Shown here: positions 34,310 through 43,291 of the stretch, piece after piece
Position numbering within the stretch: the first letter of the stretch is position 1
Layout: each line of letters begins with the position of its first letter
Assembly: GCA_016790965.1 (NCBI GenBank)
Contig: JAEUNZ010000006.1
Location: 41,589 to 105,588 of the forward strand
Direction: 5' to 3'
DNA: 64,000 nt
Origin: SSSZ01 sp016790965
GTDB taxonomy: Bacteria; Pseudomonadota; Gammaproteobacteria; Burkholderiales; Rhodocyclaceae
Notes under the pieces: model-generated
What the model saw: the letters and a program-made list of their open reading frames with translations, nothing else
Databases searched by the model: none
Told to the model about the DNA's origin: nothing
Translations under genes and position numbers: made by a program

Positions 34310-35006
34310 GGCTGTCGCCCGCAGCGTCCGGCTCGCCGGCCGGGATGTTCCCTACCTGTTGCGCCGCAGCCGCCGGCGCACCGTGGGGCTTCGCATCGAT
34401 CACCGGGGCTTGATCGTCGGTGCCCCGGCGAGCGCCACCCTGGCTGCCATAGACGACGTCGTGCGGCGTCACGGTGTCTGGGTGGTCGAGCACCTGGACC
34501 GTTGGCGGGAACGGACGCTTTCCGCCGCACTCCCTCTGGCCGAGGGTGCGCGCCTGCCGTGGCTGGGGGGCGAGCTGGGGCTCCGGTTCGGCGGAACGGC
34601 CCGCGCGCGATGGTCAGCCGACGGCGGTGAGCTTCGTCTGCCCCAGGCCCCCGATGCTGCGGCGCCGGCCCTGGAAAGAGCGCTACGGCAGCGCATTCGG
34701 GAAGTTTTTGGGCAGCGCGTCGCCCACTGGGCGCCGCAGTTGGGGCTTGCCGTGCCGCCCATCGCCCTCAGCGCGGCTCGCACCCGCTGGGGGAGCTGCT
34801 CCAGCCGCGGCGTGGTGCGTCTCAATTGGCGTCTGGGGTTCATGCCCCTGAACCTGGTGGATTACGTCGTCGTGCACGAACTTGCCCACCTGCGGGAAAT
34901 GAACCACAGTCCCCGCTTCTGGTCCCTGGTGGAAGGCCTCTGTCCCGATTGGCGCGAACGCCGTCGCGAACTTCGCCTCCGAGGGGCAGGCCTGCCCACC
35001 TTTTGA
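34296..35006 (+). CDS. YgjP/M48-like SprT-type zinc metallopeptidase family protein
   Basis: A 236-residue DUF45/YgjP-family protein. Its C-terminal metal motif VVVHELAHLREMNHSPRFW (HExxH) is preceded by RTRWGSCSSRGVVRLNWRL. The start is GTG at 34296, giving the family's normal N terminus (RSVRLAGRDVPYLLRRSRRRTVGLRI); it overlaps the acyltransferase end. The substrate is unknown. Position in this operon is conserved. Confidence 0.87.
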   Translation: MALPEAVARSVRLAGRDVPYLLRRSRRRTVGLRIDHRGLIVGAPASATLAAIDDVVRRHGVWVVEHLDRWRERTLSAALPLAEGARLPWLGGELGLRFGGTARARWSADGGELRLPQAPDAAAPALERALRQRIREVFGQRVAHWAPQLGLAVPPIALSAARTRWGSCSSRGVVRLNWRLGFMPLNLVDYVVVHELAHLREMNHSPRFWSLVEGLCPDWRERRRELRLRGAGLPTF

Positions 35007-35015
35007 GGAAACCCC

Positions 35016-35399
35016 ATGCGCATTCTGCACACCATGATCCGGGTCGGCGACCTGGACCGTTCCCTGGCTTTCTATACCGAGGTTCTCGGCATGCAGCTCC
35101 TGCGGCGACAGGATTACCCCGATGGCCGTTTCACTCTTGCCTTCGTCGGCTACGGGCCGGAAAGCGAAGCTGCGGTCCTTGAATTGACGCACAACTGGGA
35201 TACCGCGGCCTACGAGCTTGGCAACGGCTTCGGCCACGTCGCCCTGGCGGTTCCCGACGCAGCCGCAGCTTGCGCCGAAATCCGCGCCCGGGGCGGTAAG
35301 GTGGTGCGCGAAGCGGGGCCCATGAAGCATGGCAGCACGATCATCGCCTTCGCCGAAGACCCCGACGGCTACAAGATCGAGCTGATCCAGCGCGCCTGA
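35016..35399 (+). CDS. gloA: Lactoylglutathione lyase (glyoxalase I)
   Basis: A 127-residue vicinal-oxygen-chelate protein: MRILHTMIRVGDLDRSLAFYTEVLGM, LELTHNWDT, GFGHVALAVPD and FAEDPDGYKIELIQ, giving the His/Glu/His/Glu metal ligands. It isomerises the methylglyoxal-glutathione hemithioacetal to S-lactoylglutathione. It is the last gene of the glyQS operon, with AGGAAACCCC just before ATG. Confidence 0.96.
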   Translation: MRILHTMIRVGDLDRSLAFYTEVLGMQLLRRQDYPDGRFTLAFVGYGPESEAAVLELTHNWDTAAYELGNGFGHVALAVPDAAAACAEIRARGGKVVREAGPMKHGSTIIAFAEDPDGYKIELIQRA

Positions 35400-35457
35400 C
35401 GCGCATCAAGGCCGCTTCCCCCCGGCAAGGCCATACTGCGCCCTTTTGGGGCCAGAC

Positions 35458-36066
35458 ATGTCCTTTCCAGAATTCTTTGCCCGAGTGCCCGAGGTCACGG
35501 TCGTCGACCCGCTGGCGGCGCTGCTCGGGGCGTCCAGTGAAGGTCTCATCCACTATCGCTATGAGGACGCAGTGCGTCTGGCTGGGCATTCCTGTCCCAC
35601 GGTTGCCGGAACCTACGTCTTGGCCAGTCGCATGCTGCGCCGCCTTTACCCCGATGGTCCCCCGCAGCGCGGGAGCCTGCGGGTCGAGTTCAGACGCGGC
35701 GAAACGGAAGGGACGGTAGGGGTGCAGGCGGCCGTCTTCGGACTCCTGACCGGGGCCGCCGGCCCGGGCGGCTTCAAGGGACTGGGGGGGGCTTACGGGC
35801 GCTGTGGCCGCCTCGGCTTCGCTATTGCGGACGTGCCGGGCGATGTTCGTCTGACCCGGGACGACACGGGAGCGCGCTGCACAGCGAGCCTCGATCTGGG
35901 CCCGGTTCCGGGCGATCCCGCCCTGGCGCGACTCCTGGGCGGCATACTGGCGGGAGAGGCCGGGGCGGAGCAGAGGGCTGAATTCGCGGCCCGCTGGCAG
36001 GCCAGGGTCGAGCGCCTGCTGCTCGAATACTTCGATCACCCGGCCTTGGTGCGTTTTTACGACTGA
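35458..36066 (+). CDS. FmdE-domain protein
   Basis: A 202-residue protein with RLAGHSCPTVAGTYVLASRML near residue 35 and GRCGRLGFAIADVPG in the middle, which resemble the FmdE domain described from the molybdenum formylmethanofuran dehydrogenase operon. A methanogenic role is not implied; bacterial members are of unknown function. It lacks a signal peptide and the C-terminal zinc finger of archaeal FmdE. I use ATG 35458; TTG 35446 would add four residues. Confidence 0.72.
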   Translation: MSFPEFFARVPEVTVVDPLAALLGASSEGLIHYRYEDAVRLAGHSCPTVAGTYVLASRMLRRLYPDGPPQRGSLRVEFRRGETEGTVGVQAAVFGLLTGAAGPGGFKGLGGAYGRCGRLGFAIADVPGDVRLTRDDTGARCTASLDLGPVPGDPALARLLGGILAGEAGAEQRAEFAARWQARVERLLLEYFDHPALVRFYD

Positions 36067-36076
36067 GGTTTCTAGG

Positions 36077-36262
36077 TCAGGATGCCTTGCGGTGGGAGAG
36101 ATCGTCCCGCACGCGCAGGAACTCTTCCAGGGACAGTTCGCGTACCGTGGTGTGGGCCAGGGCGTCCCGCAGGTCCACCTCGAAACCCTCGGCGGCCTTC
36201 ATCGCGGCACCTGGGGGAACCGGGAGAGGGGGCTGCGAGAGGTCTTTCTTGAGGGCCAGCAT
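36077..36262 (-). CDS. Hypothetical 61-residue protein
   Basis: A short frame (MLALKKDLSQPPLPVPPG...) with charged, probably helical C-terminal half (LSLEEFLRVRDDLSH). I recognise no family. GGAAAC lies nine bases upstream. It sits in the direction of the following membrane-protein genes. Coding potential is plausible but unproven. Confidence 0.4.
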   Translation of the reverse strand: MLALKKDLSQPPLPVPPGAAMKAAEGFEVDLRDALAHTTVRELSLEEFLRVRDDLSHRKAS

Positions 36263-36403
36263 GGCGGGTTTCCAAAAGGGCGTGTCCTTAGAATGGATGA
36301 TCCCAGAAACCCGAAAACGAGCCCGTGAAGCAATTCACGAGGCGCTATTGAAGCCCCGGAAACCCTTGTCCCAAGGGCGTCCGTGGCTGCCCCCGCAAGC
36401 GCT

Positions 36404-36679
36404 TCAGGACTGGGGGCGTTCCCGCGCGGCGCCCGGCCGGGATTCGATGGGGCGGTTGATTTCGTCCGCCGGTTTGAGGAAGAAAAGCATCGCCCAGGTG
36501 GTGAGGGCCGTGAGCCCCCAGAACATGAGGAAACCCGTCGAGTAGATGGCCAGCGGGCTCCAATAGACGGGCTTGCCCATCAGATACAGTTCCTGGGGAT
36601 TGATGAAGGCGAAGAACACGGCTTCGCCGATGATGGCGGTCGCGAAGGACGGCCAGAAGATATACACCCACTTCAGCAT
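36404..36679 (-). CDS. Small two-span membrane protein
   Basis: A 91-residue protein from ATG 36679, supported by AGGAG eight bases upstream. It begins MLKWVYIFWPSFATAIIGEAVFFAFI (first span), then LMGKPVYWSPLAIYSTGFLMFWGLTALTTWAMLFFL (second hydrophobic region), and ends in a polar tail. I recognise no named family. The upstream open frame to 36805 lacks membrane features and is ignored. Confidence 0.72.
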   Translation of the reverse strand: MLKWVYIFWPSFATAIIGEAVFFAFINPQELYLMGKPVYWSPLAIYSTGFLMFWGLTALTTWAMLFFLKPADEINRPIESRPGAARERPQS

Positions 36680-36808
36680 TGCGGCTCCTGTCTGGAGGGA
36701 GGGCGGCGAAAGGACTCGCCCAAAAGCAAGGGGGCTTGTGGCCCCCTCTCGTACCGAAGGACTATTGTTGCGGCTTGTCAAAAGGATTGCAAGCGTAGCC
36801 GGCACTCC

Positions 36809-37159
36809 TCAGTGTCGGTTCCAGTAGCCCCCGCGCAGGGCCCACTGGCCCCCACGCTGTTCCCAGCGGCGGGGTACCCAGTGGTGGCCGGGACGGGGCG
36901 CTTCCCAATGACCGGGAACCCAGGCGTGCCGCCCTTCCGACCAGTTCCAGTAACCGTCGATCCAGATCAGGCCTACGGCGGGCGGTGGGCCGGCCAGTTC
37001 GTGCCGGGGGGGTGGCGGGCCGACGGGAACGTCTTCCACCTGGGCGGGCGGGGGCACGACGGCCACGGGTGGACCTTGGGGGTGCCCGTGACCAGGAGAC
37101 AGGGCGCTACAGGCCGCAAGGGCGGTAGTGGCAAGGGCGACGACGAGGGTGGATTTCAT
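36809..37159 (-). CDS. YXWXXGXW-repeat lipoprotein
   Basis: A 116-residue protein with a signal peptide and lipobox ALAACS. A Pro-rich segment follows, then the aromatic repeats DGYWNWSEG, HAWVPGHWEAPR, HHWVPRRWEQ and ALRGGYWNRH, the W-x-x-G-x-W class found in many beta/gammaproteobacterial outer-membrane lipoproteins. Function is unknown. Confidence 0.85.
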   Translation of the reverse strand: MKSTLVVALATTALAACSALSPGHGHPQGPPVAVVPPPAQVEDVPVGPPPPRHELAGPPPAVGLIWIDGYWNWSEGRHAWVPGHWEAPRPGHHWVPRRWEQRGGQWALRGGYWNRH

Positions 37160-37305
37160 GGGGGCCTTTCCGACGCCCGGGAGGCGTGCGACCGGCAGAA
37201 TCTAGGCCGTCGGCTGCGGCAGCGCTGTTACGCCCTGTTAGGACTTGTTAATCCGCGCCTGCCCTGCCGCGCGCGTGGGCTTCCCTGCCACGCGCCCTTC
37301 CCCGG

Positions 37306-38637
37306 TCAGCGCTCGCGAAAAGCCCGGGTGAGGGAGCTGGTGACCGGGTCGGCAAGGTACTGGAAAGCCGTGCGCGGCGTGGTGCGGATATACACTTCTG
37401 CCGGCATGCCCGCCTGGACGATGTCGATGCGGGCCTCGGCAAGGGAGCGGGGGTCCAGGGACACCTGGCCGACGTAATAGGTGGCGCCATTGGGGTCGCT
37501 CAACACGTCGGCGGAGAGATACTTCAGATGGCCGGCGACCAGGGGCGTCGTGCGGGCGTCGTAGGCCAGGAGTCGCACTTCGGCCGCCATGCCGGTACGC
37601 AGTTGCAGGATGGAATCCGGAGGCAGGCGCACCTCGACGATGAGTTCCTGGTTCTCCGGGACGATTTCCATGATCGCGTCCCGGGGTCCGATGGCGGCGC
37701 CTATGGTGTTGGCCTTGAGGTTGACCACGACGCCGTCGGTGGGGGAGCGCACCATCTGGCGTCGGTCTGCATCCTGCGCCGGGCGCAATTGTTCCTCCTG
37801 GTCCGCGAGGCGGGAGAAAGAATCCTTCAGTTCGGCCAGGGCGGTCTGGCGCGCCGTGTTGCGGACATCCTGCTGCTTGAGACGCAGGTCGTTCTGCTTT
37901 TGCAGGGCGCGGGAGAGGTCTGCCCGGTGCTCGGCCAGGCGGGAGCGATACTCGGCCACGCTGCGTTGCAGGCCGTACATGCGGGTGGGCGAGATGAAGC
38001 CTTTTTCCAGCAGACCCTGATGGGCCTTGAGCTCGTCCTCCATGGCCTTGCTGGAGGCCTCGTCGGCGGCGACCTGCTGCCGGGTGGCTTCGATCTCTCG
38101 CCCGGTTTCGGCGATCTGCTGGCCAAGAACGTCGAGTTGTTCGTGCAGCGTTCTGCGTCGCTGTTCGAACAGCTCCTGCTCTTTGGCTAGGATACTGCTG
38201 ATGAAAGGATCGTCGGCCTATTGGGTCAAGGTGGGAGGAAAGACGATGCGCTCGCGGAAATCCCGCTCCGCGGCGAGGCGCGCCTGTTTGGCGAGTTCTC
38301 CCGCGATGCTCTGGCGGATGATTCCGGTACTGGCGGAAACCCGCAAATCCTCGATCTCAAGCAGCTCCTGGTCTTTCTGCACCTTGTCGCCATTCTTGAC
38401 CAGGATGCGCTTTACCAGGCCGCCTTCCTGATGCTGGACCTGCTGCCGGGCGTTCTCGACCCGGATGCTGCCCGAGGCCACCACGGCGCCGTCCAGGGGG
38501 GCGAGGAGTCCCCAGGCCAGGAAGGCGAGGCCGGCCAGGAGGACCGTGGCGCCAGCCGCGAATGCCCACAGCCGGAGTTCCCTTTCCGCTGGATCCAGGT
38601 CGGGCCGACCGGCGAGGAAAGCCAGGAGCGCCTTCAT
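37306..38637 (-). pseudogene. Type I secretion membrane-fusion protein (HlyD family), interrupted by in-frame TAG
   Basis: The N-terminal 139 residues (38637-38221) contain the inner-membrane anchor (WAFAAGATVLLAGLAFLAWG) and the biotinyl-lipoyl hairpin start (VENARQQVQHQEGGLVKRI). A TAG stands at 38220-38218. The same frame continues without break (ADDPFISSILAKEQELF, coiled coil, then LRTGMAAEVRLLAYDART and MPAEVYIRTTPRTAF) to 37306, giving a normal 443-residue HlyD/PrtE family length. A single C-to-T change of CAG would create the stop. No ATG restart lies near. The gene follows the ABC transporter with ATGA overlap. Sequence error, suppression or real loss are the alternatives. Confidence 0.85.
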
Positions 38638-40295
38638 GCGGCGCCTCCGCCGGAGAGCTTTTCCACCACCTCTCGGCTGGGCCCGTAGAGGGCGACGGCG
38701 CCCTCGCGCAGCACCAGGAGCTTGTCGCTGGCGGCCACCAGGGAACGACGGTGGGTGACCACCACCAGGGTGACGCCCTCTGCCTTCAACTGGCCGAGGA
38801 TCTGCTGCAGGAGCGTTTCCCCTTCCGCATCCAGGTTGGAATTGGGCTCGTCGAGCAGGAGGAGGCGCGGTCCCCCGTACAGCGCCCGGGCCAGGGCGAT
38901 GCGCTGCCGCTGCCCTCCAGAAAGCGCCGCACCACCGGGGCCGATCTCGGTGTCGTAGCCCTGGGGCAGGCGCAGGATCATGTCGTGCACGCCGGCGCGG
39001 TGGGCGGCGGTGACCACCGCCTCGCTGTCAGGCACGCCCATGCGGGCGATGTTGTCGCTTACCGTGCCGGGAAAAAGCTCGATGTCCTGGGGAAGGTAGC
39101 CGATCTGGCGCCCCAGTTCCTCGGGCAGCCACTGGGCGATTTCCGCGTTGTCGTAGCGCACGCTGCCGGCCTGGGGCCGCCAGGTTCCGGTGAGCAGGCG
39201 CAAGAGCGACGACTTGCCGGAGCCGCTGGCACCGATGATGCCGAGGAATTCGCCCGCGGCCAGGGCAAAGCTGACTCCCTTGACCAGGGGAGGGCTGTTG
39301 GGGGCCAGGGCATAGACCACCCGGTCGGCTTCCAGGGCGCCCTTGAGTTCGGGCAGGCGGGTGCGCGGCGCCTGGTGGGCGCTTTGCGCGAAGGCCTCTT
39401 CCAGGCGGCGGTAAGCGGCGCGGGCCTCGAGGATGTCCTTCCAGCTCGCGATCAGGTGCTCTACCGGGGCCAGGGCGCGGCCCAGGATGAGGGTGGTGGC
39501 GAGCATGATGCCCGGCGTAGCGTTCTGCCCCACCACCAGGTATGCCCCGGCCCCGACCATGATGACCTGGACGATCTGGCGGGAAAAGCGTGAGAGACCA
39601 CTCACCAGCGCCGAAATGCGCCCACTTTCGTGCTGATGGCGCAGGGCCTGGTGATTGATGGCGTCCCAGCGCTGGGCGAGGGCGGGAAACATGCCCATGG
39701 CGCGGACCACTTCCGCGTTGCGCAGGCTGGAATCGATATAGCCGCTGGCCTTGCGGCTGACCATTTGCAGGTCTTCCACCGGCTTCTGGCTGACGCGATT
39801 GTTCAAGACCGCCAGAATGACCAGCGCCGCCGAACACACGAAGGCAAGAAGGCCGAGGACCGGGTGGAAGAGGAAAATGAGCAGCAGCATGACCGGCAGC
39901 CAGGGGCTGTCGAGCAGGGCGCTTAGGCCATTGCCCGCGATGATGCGGCGGATGGCGGCGACGTCCCGCATGAGGAAGCCGTGGCGGCCGAAGCCGGGCT
40001 GCACGGCGTCGTCCAGGACGACGCGCAGGACCCGCTCGCCGAGGAGGCGGTCACAAAGTAGGGCGGCGCTGGTCATCATGCGGCCCCGCAGCCAATCGAC
40101 CGCCAGGTAGAAAAGCAGCATGAGCAGGACGATGAAGGACAGCCAGCCCAGGGTGTCCAGGCTGCGGCTCATGAACACCCGGTCGAAAATCTGCATCATG
40201 TAGAAGGTCGGCGCCAACAGAAGCAGATTGAGGAAGAAGCTGATCCCCGCCGCCAGGATCACGACGTAACGGTAAGGGCGGAGCAGAGCTTTCAT
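38634..40295 (-). CDS. Type I secretion ABC transporter (PrtD-type permease/ATPase)
   Basis: A 553-residue fused transporter. Residues 1-300 hold about six membrane spans (AAGISFFLNLLLLAPTFYMMQIFDRVF is typical of the PrtD/LapB-less group). Residues 320-550 hold the ATPase with Walker A GIIGASGSGKSSLLRLL, signature ALSGGQRQRIALARAL, and Walker B LLLLDEPNSNLD. No N-terminal peptidase domain is present, so substrates keep their C-terminal signal. It overlaps the HlyD-family gene. The likely client is the giant repeat protein 5.5 kb away (inference); no TolC gene is in the window. Confidence 0.92.
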   Translation of the reverse strand: MKALLRPYRYVVILAAGISFFLNLLLLAPTFYMMQIFDRVFMSRSLDTLGWLSFIVLLMLLFYLAVDWLRGRMMTSAALLCDRLLGERVLRVVLDDAVQPGFGRHGFLMRDVAAIRRIIAGNGLSALLDSPWLPVMLLLIFLFHPVLGLLAFVCSAALVILAVLNNRVSQKPVEDLQMVSRKASGYIDSSLRNAEVVRAMGMFPALAQRWDAINHQALRHQHESGRISALVSGLSRFSRQIVQVIMVGAGAYLVVGQNATPGIMLATTLILGRALAPVEHLIASWKDILEARAAYRRLEEAFAQSAHQAPRTRLPELKGALEADRVVYALAPNSPPLVKGVSFALAAGEFLGIIGASGSGKSSLLRLLTGTWRPQAGSVRYDNAEIAQWLPEELGRQIGYLPQDIELFPGTVSDNIARMGVPDSEAVVTAAHRAGVHDMILRLPQGYDTEIGPGGAALSGGQRQRIALARALYGGPRLLLLDEPNSNLDAEGETLLQQILGQLKAEGVTLVVVTHRRSLVAASDKLLVLREGAVALYGPSREVVEKLSGGGAA

Positions 40296-40514
40296 GGGCG
40301 GCGGGGGAAGTCGCTCCCGGGGGAGTGACGAAGGCGGCGGACGCCGGATTGTAAAGCGGCAGCCGCGCCCTGGCATCAGAGATCGACGCGGCGTCACCCG
40401 GAGGGGACGTTTCCCCGGGCGGGCCAAGCTGGTAGCATGGCCCCGCGCCGCATTCCGGCGCTTCCGGCATCCTCTCCCCTTCACCGGCACGGCCATCCTC
40501 AGAGGCGTATCCCC

Positions 40515-41294
40515 ATGGACCTCCCCCGTCTGAAACCCCTTTCCCTTGAACAGGTGATCAACTTTTCCACGCCCAAATCCTGGGGGATCAGCGATCCGGT
40601 CCGCTTCATGGCCCTGCTCGAAGAAGCCAAAAAACTGCTCACCTCGGGCGTCTACCTCGGCGACAACCTCCTGACCTGGGGGCGCAACAACTCCCTCTTC
40701 GAAGACGACGCTTTCCGCGAGGCCTGGGGCTCCAACATCCAGAACGACGCCGACCAGGCCATCGCCTGGCGGCGCTACATTCTCGCCTGCGCGGCCTTCC
40801 ATTGCGTCCAACTGGAGGGCGATTTCGCCGAGTGCGGCGTCTACACCGGAACCGGCATCAAGACCGTCATGGACTACCTGGGGGGAGCCGCCTTTCCCAA
40901 GACCTTCTGGGGCTACGACACCTTCGACTACAACCCGGTCGAAGGCCACCACTTCGCCGGTCAGGAAGCGGGCTTCTTCGACAAGGTCAAGGCCCGCTTC
41001 GCCGCCTATCCCCAGGTGCGGCTCATCGCCGGCTTCATCCCCGATTCCTTCGCCCAGGGCATGCCGGAAAAACTCGCCTACCTACACATCGACCTCAACA
41101 ACGCCGAAGGCGAGCTCGCCGCCCTGGAGGGACTCTTCGACCGCGTGGTGAGCGGCGGCATCGTCATCCTCGACGACTATGAATGGGCAGGGGTCTATCG
41201 CAAACAGAAACAGGCGGAAGACCCCTGGTTCGAGGCCCGGGGCTACCGGGTCTTCCCCCTGCCCACGGGGCAGGGCTTGGTGCTCAAGCGCTGA
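40515..41294 (+). CDS. TylF/MycF-family O-methyltransferase
   Basis: A 259-residue SAM-dependent methyltransferase: LEGDFAECGVYTGTGIKTVMDYL is the SAM motif, KTFWGYDTFDYNPV, LIAGFIPDSFAQ, YLHIDLNNAEGELAAL and GGIVILDDYEWAG carry the metal-binding Asp residues. TylF and MycF methylate sugar hydroxyls in macrolides, and relatives act on surface glycans. It is divergent from the T1SS ABC gene and close to a GT41 enzyme, suggesting it modifies a protein-linked glycan (inference). ATG 40515 starts the conserved N terminus. Confidence 0.87.
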   Translation: MDLPRLKPLSLEQVINFSTPKSWGISDPVRFMALLEEAKKLLTSGVYLGDNLLTWGRNNSLFEDDAFREAWGSNIQNDADQAIAWRRYILACAAFHCVQLEGDFAECGVYTGTGIKTVMDYLGGAAFPKTFWGYDTFDYNPVEGHHFAGQEAGFFDKVKARFAAYPQVRLIAGFIPDSFAQGMPEKLAYLHIDLNNAEGELAALEGLFDRVVSGGIVILDDYEWAGVYRKQKQAEDPWFEARGYRVFPLPTGQGLVLKR

Positions 41295-41456
41295 CGGCCG
41301 GGTTCTCCGCCCTATTTGTGCGTCCTTCTCGTCGTGATGGCGGAAGTTGATAGTGCCCCACGGTTTGGCGGGGGTTAGGCCTGGACAAGGATACTGCGTC
41401 TTTGTTGCGGAAGGTCGAACTACGAGTTTTGCATATACGATTGGTTGTCAGTTGAG

Positions 41457-41852
41457 ATGATCAAGATGCAGATGCTATTGGCGCCGCTGGCTCTTGCTAT
41501 TGTGGTTGGGCTCGGAGTCGGGTTCTTTCTCGCAGCGATTGGCGCGCAAGATGCGGTGTTGTTTGGGGTGATGACAGCTTTCTCCATTGCAGTAGCAGGC
41601 GCCGTTTCTCCGGACGGCAGTCTTCTCCGTGGCGCGATGAGATTGCGACTTTATGACTGGGTCGTGTGCCTGGGTGTGGCAGGCCTTGTGAGTTCAGTAG
41701 GTCCGGATGAGCCGCCGATCGTGCGAACAGTTCGATTCTTCAGCTTTTTTGTGTTTTTTCTAGGAGGCGCGATAGGGGCTCGGAGAGGCAACGGGGCAGG
41801 GGAAAAGCTCGCGAAACAGCAGACAAACGCCACTAACTTGCGAAACAAGTGA
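41457..41852 (+). CDS. Small four-span membrane protein, possible orphan immunity protein
   Basis: A 131-residue protein with hydrophobic segments MLLAPLALAIVVGLGVGFFL, AVLFGVMTAFSIAVAGAV, WVVCLGVAGLVSSV and FFSFFVFFLGGAIGA. I recognise no named family. It is less GC-rich than its neighbours and sits directly before a Rhs remnant. This is the usual position of an immunity gene left by a displaced toxin cassette (inference). TTG 41445 is an alternative start. Confidence 0.6.
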   Translation: MIKMQMLLAPLALAIVVGLGVGFFLAAIGAQDAVLFGVMTAFSIAVAGAVSPDGSLLRGAMRLRLYDWVVCLGVAGLVSSVGPDEPPIVRTVRFFSFFVFFLGGAIGARRGNGAGEKLAKQQTNATNLRNK

Positions 41853-41961
41853 CAGTCCGTGAATACCCAAAATAAATGACCCCAAGTCGCTCCGGCCCCA
41901 AAACCCCGCGCCGCTGCGAACCAAGGTTCCCGCCACGCGGATAGTCGCCCCGGGCATCGGG

Positions 41962-43291
41962 TCACCTGCCAGACCTACACCCTCAGCGGCAAGCTGCTCA
42001 AATCCTGGGGCCGGCCCAGGCGGCCACGGCCACCCCCCTGTCCCACGGCACTGCCGCCCCCACCCCGGTCACCGACCCCTCCCGGCACGCCAACGCCACC
42101 ACTACAACCACCGACGGCTACAGCATCGTCCAAGGGGAGCTCGCCAGCCTCACCCACAACCTCACCGTCACCGCCCCTGGCTACAGCGCCAGCCTAGCCT
42201 ACGACGCCGTCGGCCGGCTGCGCCAGACCGACCTGGGGGGCACCGTCACCCAACTGCTCTACGACGGCGTGAATCTCATCGCCGAATACGACGCCTCGAA
42301 CAACGTCCTACGCCGCTACGTCCACTCCCCGGCATCGACGAACCCCTGGTGTGGTACGAAGGCGCCGGCACCACCAGCAAGACCTGGCTCTACGCCGACC
42401 ACCAGGGCAGCATCGTGGGTCAGGCGGATGCTACGGGAACCAGCACGGCGATCTACAGCTACGACCCCTTCGGGGAACCGAACCAGACGGCGGGGACAAG
42501 GTTCCGCTACACGGGGCAGCAGTACCTCGCTTGGGCTGTACTACTACAAGGCACGGTTCTACTCACCGATGCTGGGGAGGTTCTTGCAGACCGATCCGAT
42601 TGGGTATCAGGATGACAGCAACCTTTATGCGTATGTGGGGAATAATCCGGTAAATGCGAGGGATCCGACGGGGCTGTGGCTGGAAAGCGCCTGGGACGTT
42701 GCGAACATTGGCATCGGAGTGGTCTCGCTGGCCCATAACGTCAGAAGTGGCAATTGGGGGTGGGCCGCCGTCGACGCCGTGGGGTTGACGTATGACACCG
42801 TCGCTACTGCCGTTCCATTCTTGCCTGCCGGGGCTGGCGCAACCATCCGATCATTGCGTGCCGGGAATTCGGTTCGCACCTCGCTCACTGTCGGCGCAGA
42901 CACGATATCCACAGCAAATATTGCGCATCGGGTTTCGAGCGCCGCACCGACAACAGCTAACGCCGCCGTTCAAGGATCTCGTTACCACACTGAAGTAGGG
43001 TTGGCCCTGGATGCTGGGGGAACCCTGAGTGCGGGGGCGCGCAATGCGTTTACTGGCACGAACCGGGCCAGAGGCGGACCGGACGTGTCTTGGGAGGGCG
43101 CGGGAGTGTGGCTTGATCTGACCACCGCTGGCCAATGGGAACGTCATGTGGCACGCTACTCCGACGACTACGGCGCTGGTGTTCCTCTCCTCTACACGAG
43201 AGGAGGCGGTTTGTCAGGTGGGCTGACTTCTGGAGCAGGGGTGAGTTTCGGTGGATTGCAGCTTGGGTCGGGATTGGCGGGGGGGAAGTAA
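41962..43291 (+). pseudogene. Decayed Rhs C-terminal fragment with polymorphic toxin domain
   Basis: Rhs/YD-repeat core sequence is visible in shifting frames: TCQTYTLSGKLLKSWG, then YDAVGRLRQTDLGGTVTQLLYDG and EYDASNNVLRRYVH, then WLYADHQGSIVGQADATGTS and YSYDPFGEPNQTAGTRFRYT. The hallmark end follows (LGLYYYKARFYSPMLGRF, QTDPIGYQDDSNLYAYVGNN, DPTGLW). At least three frameshifts break it, near 42008, 42335 and 42530. After DPTGL comes a variable toxin of about 200 residues with GSRYHTEVGLALDAGG and RARGGPDVSWEGAGVWLDLT, resembling PD-(D/E)XK nuclease toxins. The stop overlaps the immunity gene start. Confidence 0.8.

Noticed and set aside
38218..38220. Deliberate amber read-through or recoding (for example pyrrolysine).
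   Set aside because: No recoding structure or dedicated tRNA/synthetase is visible; a simple CAG-to-TAG change or sequence error is more likely.
42349..42615. 88-residue frame with YADHQGSIVGQADATGTS as a stand-alone gene.
   Set aside because: It is an out-of-frame piece of the Rhs core between two compensating frameshifts, not an independent gene.
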